A stretch of 64,000 nt of DNA from assembly GCA_037976565.1 (NCBI GenBank), contig CP137679.1:26083547-26147546 (forward strand), given 5' to 3'. The translations under genes and the position numbers were made by a program. The stretch comes from Mesocentrotus franciscanus (lineage: Eukaryota > Echinodermata > Echinoidea > Camarodonta > Strongylocentrotidae). The notes under the pieces were generated by a model. That model did not search any database. It was not told the DNA's origin and worked only from the letters and a program-made list of their open reading frames with translations. The stretch's first letter is position 1. Every line of letters begins with the position of its first letter. Shown in pieces: positions 60,061-64,000 of this stretch.

Positions 60061-61510
60061 GGGGTGCTACGCAAATGCACTTCAACTCCCAAAGCACAGC
60101 TCTTCAACTCCCAAATGGTCTTGATAAATTCGAAATTGAATTTGATTAATTACGATCAATAGCATTGTCCAACAATTACAGATTGTTATGATTGGTCAAG
60201 TCCTGTTTCTTTTTTGATGCCAAATTTCAAAATGCCAAATCTTTTTCATTTTAAATATATTGATTTTTCTTCCATTTTTCAAAAACCTTTCAGGTAAATA
60301 CATCGCTCTATCGGTCTACACGGTAAGCCTGACGTGTGTTATCACCGTACCATCCGCTTATATCTTCTATAGCAGAGGCGACATCAACTTCGTTTTCTCG
60401 TTCGTAGCAGGAGCCGTCATCATCGCCACCACGGTCGTGCTCTGTCTCGTGTTCCTGCCGATGGTACGACCAGGCACCCGATCACAGCATTCCGTGTTCG
60501 CTAATTACGTTTGGTGTCTGTTGTATGTCTCGTTTTTTTACGGCCCTCATTTTCATTTTTTCTAGTCGTTTCTTCTCTCCCCTGTCCATCCATCACTCTA
60601 CCCCCTCTCTCTATCTGTTTATCACTCCATCTTTGGCCCATTCTTCGCTCCTTTATGTCATATTTATCTACTTAACTATATATCCACATTTGCCCCCAAT
60701 CTCTCATCTCCACACTCTCTCTCAATCTCTCTCTCTCTCAACAGCTCTTCTCAATCTATGAAAATTCGAGCAGTTCATCCCAGGACCAAGGGGGCAATGT
60801 GATGAACACAGACAAGTATCTCTTTCAGGACAAGGAAGGCTTACGTGTCCGCCTTCAACGAGAGCTGCAAGAGGTACATTCATTTAACAACATAATCACA
60901 ATTTTCTGGATAGGAGGGTAACTTTCTATGTAAAGATATTAAGACCCCAATACACAACCCCTTCATTGCCCTTGTATTTTAGTAATCAACCTGAAATGAA
61001 ATTCACAATTTAATTTTTATCATTAAAATTAAAACACTCAATGGGATACGGTAGTTTAAAGACGAATAAAGGAACAAAAAGAGTCCGGCGAAAAGCCGAG
61101 CATGATGCCGAAAAAAGGAAAGAATATGACTTCAGTAAGTTATTAATATGTTAGCAGACTATTCTCTGATCAATCAAGAAGAGATAATCGAGAATCGGAT
61201 TTACAAAATCTACTTATGCTTAAGGGAAAGAGGGAGGGAGCGTGATTAAGAAATTGAACACCGTAAATATTTTGAATGGTACTTCAGTTTGATTAAAAAT
61301 AAAGAAATTGGATTCAAAATCGAAATTCAGGTATTTGCACACTGATGAAAATGTATATCGCCACTGGGATGCGCCTATTAATCTTTTTCTAAACATAAAC
61401 TTGTTTCAATATAATGTTACATTATTATTTGACAGAAATCAACTGAACGTCAGCGGCTACTAGAAGAGTTACTCTCGATAGATAAAATGGTGGGATCTGA
61501 CAGCGGATAA
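33163..61510 (+). CDS. GABA-B receptor subunit 2-like, gene 2 (complete)
   Basis: A second class C receptor, tandem paralogue of gene 1. Joined exons: 33163-33509, then A to D taken from either 44819-44956, 45492-45662, 45991-46092, 46947-47012 or their duplicate 49391-49528, 49972-50142, 50473-50574, 51426-51491, then 51625-51837, 52461-52550, 53704-53856, 54849-54912, 55697-55774, 56538-56688, 57348-57489, 58250-58363, 58807-58932, 59487-59664, 60294-60463, 60745-60873, 61436-61510. The coding sum is 2507 bases; adding the one base apparently missing in exon 1 gives 836 codons. Layout: signal peptide 1 to about 24, flytrap to about 470, seven helices about 480-768, coiled-coil tail to 835. 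Differences from gene 1: helix 7 ends FLPM instead of FVPK, and the tail is Ser/Gln-rich. The long first intron hosts an antisense sulfotransferase. Family is firm; ligand and partner are unknown. Confidence 0.85.
33510..35454 (+). other. gene 2 first intron, left part
   Basis: I see no coding exon in this part. A (TTTA)n run (35176-35210) is followed by GGTGGCTCCATCAGTAGTTA and CCGTGGAGGCCCTACAACAC, which looks like an inverted LINE or SINE 3' end. Confidence 0.4.
35455..36303 (-). CDS. carbohydrate sulfotransferase (HNK-1/CHST8-14 type), catalytic exon
   Basis: Golgi enzyme expected to move sulfate from PAPS to a glycan. The minus-strand frame stays open beyond 36372 but has no ATG there, so the exon must start at an acceptor; GATACAG at 36304-36310 is the best. 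PAPS signatures: LLCLIPKASSNNWVRTLM (5'-phosphosulfate loop) and FVRNPFSRLLSAFRDRL (3'-phosphate site). Further family blocks: HWREQYKVCPPCLDYDYMGK then IETYADD. Several NxS/T sequons. The stop lies at 35455. About 283 residues here plus an anchor exon fit the family's 340-420. It is nested antisense in the first intron of receptor gene 2. The exact acceptor substrate cannot be told. Confidence 0.88.
   Translation of the reverse strand, partial: ALRRHNQRHACSSLGFCDDETYQLNTVLENPSYLRNIYVSERYRTLLCLIPKASSNNWVRTLMTLEGAINSTNDMAPKEISKAAEKHLRVLGQYSSGKRLDIIRNYTSVIFVRNPFSRLLSAFRDRLETYPNRNPTHRKQHNRMIYLMFGNHSLAEMPDRSMPREKYNVTFKEFVDYYLSGKTDVHWREQYKVCPPCLDYDYMGKIETYADDFKQIVKIFDATSKVPLVKAPHATNSSEDGILRKYYGTLSDLQMEKLEKLLSSDMKLFGYSIPRVIQRNSF
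36404..36580. repeat. (GA)n/(GT)n microsatellite
   Basis: Simple GA and GT runs just upstream (on the gene's strand) of the sulfotransferase acceptor. On the minus strand they form a CT-rich tract preceding the exon. Confidence 0.9.
36581..37959 (-). other. sulfotransferase intron (inferred)
   Basis: A 184-residue minus frame (37357-37911) and a 102-residue plus frame lack family resemblance. An additional small exon must be hidden here if the anchor exon below is real, because its phase does not join directly to the catalytic exon. Confidence 0.35.
37960..38062 (-). CDS. probable membrane-anchor exon of the sulfotransferase
   Basis: On the minus strand an ATG at 38062 opens MLRRRMYLIFSVATIVSTSL then VILTKFSGTEKHEK, followed by a good donor GTATAT. 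A short basic tail, one hydrophobic segment of about 18 residues and a polar stem is the type II Golgi anchor layout expected at the N-terminus of this family. The exon ends in phase 1, whereas the nearest catalytic-exon acceptors need phase 0 or 2, so an intermediate exon or a base error is required. Confidence 0.5.
38321..38500. repeat. ATT/ATC trinucleotide-rich tract
   Basis: A CTT-rich start followed by ATT/ATC triplets. Isoleucine-rich frames on both strands are artefacts. Confidence 0.9.
38575..39629. other. gene 2 first intron, no recognised element
   Basis: AT-rich intron, with a short (AT)n run at 39327-39356. Nothing else is recognised. Confidence 0.4.
39630..39832 (+). mobile_element. 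LINE 3' end fragment
   Basis: Ends AAACCAATAAATTATCTATC with a (TATC)n tail; upstream text includes AGGAGCCTATCCACAACAAG and CCATAGGCTCCGC. This is a typical 3' UTR with a tandem tail of a non-LTR element, with no coding remnant. Confidence 0.5.
40114..40394. mobile_element. fold-back MITE, copy 2
   Basis: Termini CCTGGGGTGTTTCACAAAGA and CTTTGTTAAACACCCCAGG. The sequence matches 1394-1686 over its whole length, but the unique interior lies in reverse orientation relative to the arms. About 120 bases downstream, a segment ending at 40580 (GCGCTTAGACACATCGTTGA, then 'gcgatatataaaagcgg') looks like a LINE 3' end. Confidence 0.8.
40831..40930 (-). repeat. SINE-like fragment related to 14632-14803
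   Basis: Shares GAGACCGACCTGACGTCATT and TCAGTTTCAAGCCAGGGTCC with the element at 14681-14750 (GGGGACCGACCTTTAACGTC, CTCAGTTTCGAACCTGCGTC). The B box is degraded. Confidence 0.45.
41577..42060 (-). mobile_element. LINE 3' end (reverse-transcriptase C-terminus)
   Basis: On the minus strand the frame reads IIFKILLLVHQIMNRTAPEN, then HLYQPTRTLRSSNSGLLHIP and, after a frameshift, ISDSSTSFKSNLKSHLF. This is the conserved C-terminal block of CR1/L2/jockey-type reverse transcriptases. The 3' end is AATGGCGCTATATAAATCTC followed by ATTATT. It is 5'-truncated. Confidence 0.8.
42105..44680 (+). mobile_element. degenerate LINE with endonuclease and RT
   Basis: Frames in order: APE-type endonuclease piece (FSIIGLTETWLKENDSVLL, then HKDVVIIAMYKSPDKP, 42145-42420), linker KKPWFKNLLRKMYKNK (42464), RT blocks LKLTKVVPVFKKGAKDNVSN (43000), FSDLSKAFDCINH (43267), GVPQGSV (43447) and the catalytic box altered to FANDT (43539). 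A (AATGA)n tail ends it. Many stops and frameshifts; the active-site Asp pair is broken, so it is inactive. Its 3' part is included in the assembly duplication. Confidence 0.85.
44819..44956 (+). CDS. gene 2 exon A, left copy
   Basis: 46 codons, phase 0, acceptor AATAACAG after a (CT)n tract, donor GTTCGT. It encodes AQAAPALRFLYDVIYNFPQM then VWGPTYSRVGEVLNRVAAEY. Both cysteines of the first GABA-B flytrap disulfide are absent. A direct join from exon 1 (ELRIAWAWTE) aligns with GABBR2 'LRLYDTECDNAKGL' without a missing exon. Confidence 0.9.
45020..45050. repeat. (TA)n microsatellite
   Basis: About 30 bases of alternating TA in the left copy. It is shorter and altered in the right copy near 49585, as expected of allelic microsatellites. 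Confidence 0.9.
45492..45662 (+). CDS. gene 2 exon B, left copy
   Basis: 57 codons, phase 0, acceptor AATTCAG, donor GTTAGT. It encodes VGIAQFQANEQLPMNYPYTV then FNPARIALLKEMGWSRAAIL and QNVNLFRD. Same length as gene 1 exon B. Confidence 0.9.
45991..46092 (+). CDS. gene 2 exon C, left copy
   Basis: 34 codons, phase 0, encoding EMEELVTMMQSEGMTVVAIE then NDDPRTNIESLK, donor GTAAAT. The acceptor AAAACAG follows a (AATCA)n run (45961-45982) instead of a pyrimidine tract. Confidence 0.9.
46947..47012 (+). CDS. gene 2 exon D, left copy
   Basis: 22 codons, phase 0, acceptor TTTGTCAG, donor GTAAGA. It encodes RHDARIIFMSSYQRMATRVF then CQ, with the conserved cysteine. The contig ends 68 bases later. 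Confidence 0.9.
47081..47580. other. assembly gap, exactly 500 N
   Basis: The run is exactly 500 long, suggesting a default gap size rather than a measured distance. Reading frames through it are meaningless. Confidence 0.99.
49391..49528 (+). CDS. gene 2 exon A, right copy
   Basis: Encodes the same 46 residues as 44819-44956; one silent change is visible (CCC for CCT). Acceptor AATAACAG after a shorter CT tract, donor GTTCGT. Confidence 0.88.
49972..50142 (+). CDS. gene 2 exon B, right copy
   Basis: Same 57 residues as 45492-45662, with a silent TTA for TTG leucine. Acceptor AATTTAG instead of AATTCAG; donor GTTAGT. Confidence 0.88.
50473..50574 (+). CDS. gene 2 exon C, right copy
   Basis: Same 34 residues as the left copy, with a silent GAA for GAG at the first codon. 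The same (AATCA)n run precedes the acceptor. Confidence 0.88.
51426..51491 (+). CDS. gene 2 exon D, right copy
   Basis: Same 22 residues as the left copy. It joins in phase to exon E 133 bases downstream. Confidence 0.88.
51625..51837 (+). CDS. gene 2 exon E (flytrap)
   Basis: 71 codons, phase 0 to 0, acceptor TGCACAG, donor GTAAGA. It encodes IYRQGLFGSKYVWVLMGWYH then WW, DFCTVEQVDEAVDGYLSLRG and EIQEDLSEINFNGV. It keeps the base that is missing from gene 1 exon E. Confidence 0.93.
51838..52460 (+). other. gene 2 intron, no recognised element
   Basis: AT-rich; nothing recognised. Confidence 0.4.
52461..52550 (+). CDS. gene 2 exon F (flytrap)
   Basis: 30 codons, phase 0, acceptor GCCATCAG, donor GTGAGT. 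It encodes HPDPARLLFFKYLQNQLLTG then GACDSYGYDQ, sharing the additional cysteine with gene 1. Confidence 0.9.
53396..53541. repeat. inverted repeat with GC-rich loop
   Basis: Arms ATCGACTGCTTCAATACTCG...GGACTAGCTGTTTCTATA (53396-53435) and TATAGAAACAGCTAGTCCTC...GCAGTCGAT (53504-53541) flank a loop with CCCGAGGCGCGCCTGGGTGG and CGGCGCGCC. The GC-rich loop stands out in AT-rich intron. The interval 52551-53395 shows no gene; the block from about 53000 may belong to the same repeat. Confidence 0.7.
53704..53856 (+). CDS. gene 2 exon G (flytrap)
   Basis: 51 codons, phase 0, acceptor TTCTTCAG, donor GTGAGT. It encodes IITISLALNASIERLAALNP, then TLADFTYSEKDMADIFLEEA and VSFVGLT. Confidence 0.92.
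54331..54465. mobile_element. MITE-like 'gtggcggatccagggg' element
   Basis: The left end AGTGGCGGATCCAGGGGCCC is mirrored by CCGGCTGGATCCGCCCCTGG. The interior CACTGAGCGAAAAATCAACC and GGCACGATTTTCAAAATTTT matches 21679-21815. Non-coding. The flanks (53857-54330 and 54466-54848) show no gene. Confidence 0.75.
54849..54912 (+). CDS. gene 2 exon H (flytrap end)
   Basis: 64 bases, phase 0 to 1, acceptor CACCAAAG, donor GTGAGT. It encodes GHVAFDSYGSRQSNGVIQQL then Q, matching the GABA-B 'GHVVFDASGSR' block. Confidence 0.9.
54985..55143 (-). repeat. tRNA-derived SINE
   Basis: On the minus strand: A-box-like TAGCTAAGTTGGTAGAGCAG, B box CCCGGGTTCGAAACC, then GCCCTTTGCTAAGGCATTAA, 'tcctcac' and a hairpin-like GGTCCCTCGGAGAGGACC. 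The body overlaps that of 1193-1356 in the 'ccttt...cattaatcc' block. It lies about 75 bases downstream of exon H. Confidence 0.7.
55697..55774 (+). CDS. gene 2 exon I (flytrap to linker)
   Basis: 78 bases, phase 1 to 1, acceptor TTTTCAG, donor GTATGT. It encodes NNSVEQILVFDRIKDSIRWK then REFKWGG. Confidence 0.9.
55979..56500 (+). repeat. CT/CA-rich microsatellites
   Basis: (CT)n, (CA)n and again (CT)n tracts through most of the intron, reaching to about 35 bases before the acceptor of exon J. Frames in it are low-complexity. Confidence 0.9.
56538..56688 (+). CDS. gene 2 exon J (membrane helix 1)
   Basis: 151 bases, phase 1 to 2, acceptor CATCTCAG, donor GTTAGC. It encodes GTIIPVSGPTHRP..., then helix 1 (VIYVTGSLGIAIALGFLAAN) and IHFRNER. 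It is less similar to gene 1 than the other helices. Confidence 0.88.
56689..57347 (+). other. gene 2 intron with (TTA)n microsatellite
   Basis: (TTA)n at 57243-57313 ends shortly before exon K. A CT tract lies at 56920-56946. Nothing else is recognised. Confidence 0.7.
57348..57489 (+). CDS. gene 2 exon K (membrane helix 2)
   Basis: 142 bases, phase 2 to 0, acceptor TTTTTTAG, donor GTGAGG. It encodes VVKISSPVLNNVIAIGCILL then YGSTFLFNETLQ, ending ISIQCQ. It keeps SSP.LNN and the helix-3 disulfide cysteine. Confidence 0.9.
57706..57850 (-). mobile_element. LINE 3' end fragment, inverted
   Basis: (TTCAA)n followed by TTCATTTTATTTGCACATTT; on the minus strand this is an AATAAAATGAATTGAATTG tail. 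Upstream coding was not found. The rest of the intron up to 58249 shows nothing. Confidence 0.45.
58250..58363 (+). CDS. gene 2 exon L (membrane helix 3)
   Basis: 38 codons, phase 0, acceptor TTTTTCAG, donor GTGAGT. It encodes GTLIVGCIGLSLSFGALFLK then TYRIHQIYTSAMKARAVR. Intracellular loop 2 is almost identical to gene 1. Confidence 0.92.
58364..58806 (+). other. gene 2 intron, no recognised element
   Basis: A (CTC)n-like stretch follows the donor; otherwise AT-rich and featureless. Confidence 0.4.
58807..58932 (+). CDS. gene 2 exon M (membrane helix 4)
   Basis: 42 codons, phase 0, acceptor CTACATAG, donor GTGAGT. It encodes GGLGDGRLLFTLSIFVIIDL then AFFIFWMTFDPMVLRSRTFA. Confidence 0.92.
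58933..59486 (+). other. gene 2 intron, no recognised element
   Basis: AT-rich intron. No repeat or exon recognised. Confidence 0.4.
59487..59664 (+). CDS. gene 2 exon N (membrane helix 5)
   Basis: 178 bases, phase 0 to 1, acceptor TTTCCAG, donor GTAAGC. It encodes ELEIWFVPTLRACSSKHVFP then VYKGVLLLFGVFLAWSTRNV and QLND. It keeps the loop-2 cysteine. Confidence 0.93.
60003..60052. repeat. (GT)n microsatellite
   Basis: About 50 bases of pure GT in the intron between exons N and O. The flanking intron (59665-60293) shows nothing else. Confidence 0.97.
60294..60463 (+). CDS. gene 2 exon O (membrane helices 6 and 7)
   Basis: 170 bases, phase 1 to 0, acceptor CTTTCAG, donor GTACGA. It encodes SKYIALSVYTVSLTCVITVP, then GDINFVFSFVAGAVIIATTV and VLCLVFLPM. 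The class C FxPK lysine after helix 7 is replaced by methionine. Confidence 0.92.
60745..60873 (+). CDS. gene 2 exon P (cytoplasmic tail)
   Basis: 43 codons, phase 0, acceptor CTCAACAG after a CT tract, donor GTACAT. It encodes LFSIYENSSSSSQDQGGNVM then LFQDKEGLRVRLQRELQE. The LRVRLQRELQE part parallels LQRLQRALQQ of gene 1. Confidence 0.82.
61436..61510 (+). CDS. gene 2 exon Q (C-terminus)
   Basis: Acceptor TTTGACAG. It encodes KSTERQRLLEELLSIDKMVG then SDSG and stop TAA (61508-61510). Leucine spacing suits a coiled coil together with exon P. Confidence 0.82.
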   Translation, partial: KSTERQRLLEELLSIDKMVGSDSG

Positions 61511-61762
61511 AACCAATGCGGCAATATAAGAATGATTTGAAGAAATTTTGCCAGGGCATCGCTAAAGGGAGATATTTCAACCCCAATTTATAGAAGCTAT
61601 GGATAACTGAAGCCTGAGATATTCCATTGCCAGAAAAGTCACTTTTGAGTGACACAATTTTGACTAGTTGCTGGATGAATTTAATCATACAAAGAAATTA
61701 TTCAATATATATTGTAAAACAAAAAGTATATATCATAAATACATGTGCAAAACTTTGCTAAG

Positions 61763-61779
61763 AATAAATTGTAAATAAA
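61763..61779 (+). promoter_or_regulatory. polyadenylation signals, gene 2
   Basis: Two AATAAA hexamers, 61763-61768 and 61774-61779, lie about 250 bases after the stop. They fit a 3' UTR of normal length. Confidence 0.55.
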
Positions 61780-63440
61780 AAATGAATGTCAAGCTAAAAT
61801 TTATACCAATATAGCAAATTGTTTCATTATCCCTATAGAATAATGAAAAAAATATAAATTGAAGCATTTTATCGAGAGAAGAGTGCATAATTAGGGATTA
61901 TTTTGAAGATTAAGTTTGCATGGATGTATCTGCAATAGAGACTAGGTAAAACCAAAGTAATAAAGTTAAACGTCAAATTCAGTAGTAATTCAGAGAAATC
62001 AAATTTAATTTGCTTTCCGCTTAGATTAAAACGAATTCCGGACTTTCGTCGAAATTACCATTTTAGATTTTTTAAAATGTCAATGAAACAGGATATGCTT
62101 CATTTTATTGATGTTCTTGATCTGAAATTCTAAGTGACAACTAAGCATATTAGAGCATACCAAGTAATGTTTTCAATCTTGAGTCAGATTTAGGATAAAG
62201 TTATTGAAATATTTTAATAATAATGGAGGATCGATAACGGTCATATCGATTTGAAACTGGACTGGCTATAAGGTAGCCCCTATTATCTGTTAATGAATGA
62301 AATTACTTCTATATAAACAAGCTCATTTAGTACGATTGCAAAGGCTTTCAAGAAGTCAATAGTCGGGGCTTCACCTTGAACTATTCGAACATTGTATTAC
62401 GTAATTTCTAATATGAAAAAAAATGTCTATGGGCAAAACACTCTGATACTGAAAGTGTATTCTACTTAGAATTAATCGTGTAAATATTGTTTTCTTTCTT
62501 TTAAAAAATATCAGATGGCCTTTTTGATACTGTAATAGTTTGTGAACGTATAGAGTAATATATGATATTAAAAGAATAATGATTAGTATGATCTAGATTT
62601 TTCTTATAATAAGTCATTGTTAATCATTTTACCTGTAGCTGCCCAAGTGGAGAAAAAACCCAATTAAAACGATCGCAGAAGTATTAAAAAGAAAATCAAC
62701 CTAGGGCGATTTGAATAGCCTTGTGCATCACCTATTGAAGTTTGTGAATATGACAATGACATATCATAATAATCCAAAGATAATTTCTATATATATAAGG
62801 CAATACAACAAAAGGCAGTAAAGTTGCCCTTTTTAGTTGATTGTTTGAAAGTCTTTGCGATCGTTTTGCGATCAATTCTTTTATTGTAAATGTCGAATGA
62901 CAGTTGTGATAGTAAAAAATTTTTGTCAGATTGTTTGTAAAAGTATAGAGTATATTAAAAAAAATAGATTACATGCACGAGTTAGATTTCCTCTTATGAT
63001 TAAATAATTAATTATCTTCTTAACCTAAGCAGCTACCTAGGAAATACAATTAAACAAATAGAAAGAAAAAGTCAATGAAAGAAAGAAAGATTGAAAACAG
63101 AAATAGATAAAGAAAGAAATAATTACACAAAATAATATATCAGGTTAATAATCTAAGAAACGTCCCGTGTGTGATTGTGAAAGTTACTTGTTTTTAATAA
63201 ACGCACTGAATTGCAATTTGTAATGGATTTAACGGATATCTGCTTATCTCCAGAGTACCGTTATCATCATGGAGTTAAGACTAGTTCCCTTAATTAAGGA
63301 ATTAGTATTAATATTCATAGTTGAATGAAACACGCCAATAAAACTAAAACAACAACAACCACAGAATACCTCACTGATGAAGAAATTGTTTCCGAACTAA
63401 CAATTGATGGATGGGCAGGTCAAAGGTATTGATGAAGAAG
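61780..63440. other. intergenic, downstream of gene 2
   Basis: AT-rich DNA with no coding exon. Two diverged stretches, about 62535-62700 and 62935-63070, share 'gtttgt(g)aa.gtatagagta' and a later 'agctacc..gg.aaa.acaatta' order and may be an old local duplication. Confidence 0.35.
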
Positions 63441-63448
63441 AAAATTAT

Positions 63449-63672
63449 GAGAGAGAGAGGGGGAGGGAGGAGGAGAGAGAAAAGGGATGAGAAAGAGAGG
63501 GGAGAAAGAGAGAATGGGAGAGAGACAGAGAGGGGAGGAGGAGACAGAGAGGGAGAGAGAGAGAGAGTGTGGAGGGAGAGAGACAAAGACAGAGACAGAC
63601 AGAGAAAGATACACAGAGAGGGAGAGAGACAGAGACAGACAGACACAGAGACAGAGAGAGAGAGAGAGAGAC
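63449..63672. repeat. (GA)n-rich microsatellite
   Basis: About 220 bases of GA with GACA variants. Arg/Glu- and Ser/Leu-rich frames are artefacts. From 63673 to 64000 I see nothing. Confidence 0.95.
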
Positions 63673-64000
63673 GTCAAGGGGCGTAAATGACAGAAGCAGT
63701 CCGATGCCCGCCCTTTTCCTGAAAATAACTGTACGCGCATTATCAATGAAAATGTAATCACTGTTTGTCACGTCATAATAGCAACGCGCTTACGTTACCG
63801 GTGCAGCGCGTTTCTATGGTATCTGCGCATGTTTGCCTGTTTGCTTCTAGTATACAGAAAGAATTGTACAGATCGACAAAGAATGCATAAAACTAAAGAT
63901 TATCTTCTACACCACTCTGTTAACAAAGTAATATATCAACGAAATACGGGTAATTCATTTGAAGGATCTACTAGATTTACCGGACAGTTCAATATTCAGA

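Overview
This is a window of animal nuclear DNA: AT-rich, with small exons split by GT-AG introns, many microsatellites, fold-back MITEs, tRNA-derived SINEs and decayed non-LTR retrotransposons. The mix (fold-backs ending in GGGCCCC, a GTGGCGGATCCAGG-type element, divergent class C GPCR paralogues) suggests a marine invertebrate deuterostome, most likely an echinoderm. The species cannot be fixed from sequence alone.

Two tandem, same-strand paralogues of a metabotropic GABA-B receptor subunit 2-like gene fill most of the window. Gene 1 enters from the left with its 5' exon(s) missing and runs from 1812 to the stop at 28161 (17 visible exons, about 717 codons). Gene 2 runs from a signal-peptide ATG at 33163 to the stop at 61510 (18 exons, about 835 codons). 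I rebuilt the exons by hand from splice sites and paralogue alignment. Exons A to O have identical lengths and phases in both genes, apart from one missing base in gene 1 exon E; only the last two exons differ in length. Each protein has a Venus-flytrap ligand-binding domain, seven membrane helices and a very short tail ending in a probable coiled coil. The flytrap lacks both cysteines of the first disulfide of mammalian GABA-B subunits and lacks the GABBR1 serine-rich ligand loop, while the second flytrap disulfide and the class C loop disulfide are kept. Each gene has one apparent 1-base reading-frame lesion (gene 1 exon E near 16161; gene 2 exon 1 near 33328).

Gene 2's first intron (33510-44818) holds, on the opposite strand, a carbohydrate sulfotransferase of the HNK-1/chondroitin family (catalytic exon 35455 to about 36303, probable membrane-anchor exon 37960-38062), MITE and LINE remnants. 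Exons A to D of gene 2 occur twice, on either side of a run of exactly 500 Ns (47081-47580). The 4 kb flanks (42993-47080 and 47581-51583) are near-identical and both begin or end at the gap, so this looks like two unmerged haplotype contigs rather than a true duplication.

The rest is repeats: palindromic elements (1394, 1989, 15278, 22655, 24244, 40114, 53396, 54331), satellite-like arrays (3204, 11115, 12480, 29036), a roughly 1 kb trinucleotide field (13794-14966), and long CT/GA tracts, several of which form the polypyrimidine tracts of receptor splice acceptors.
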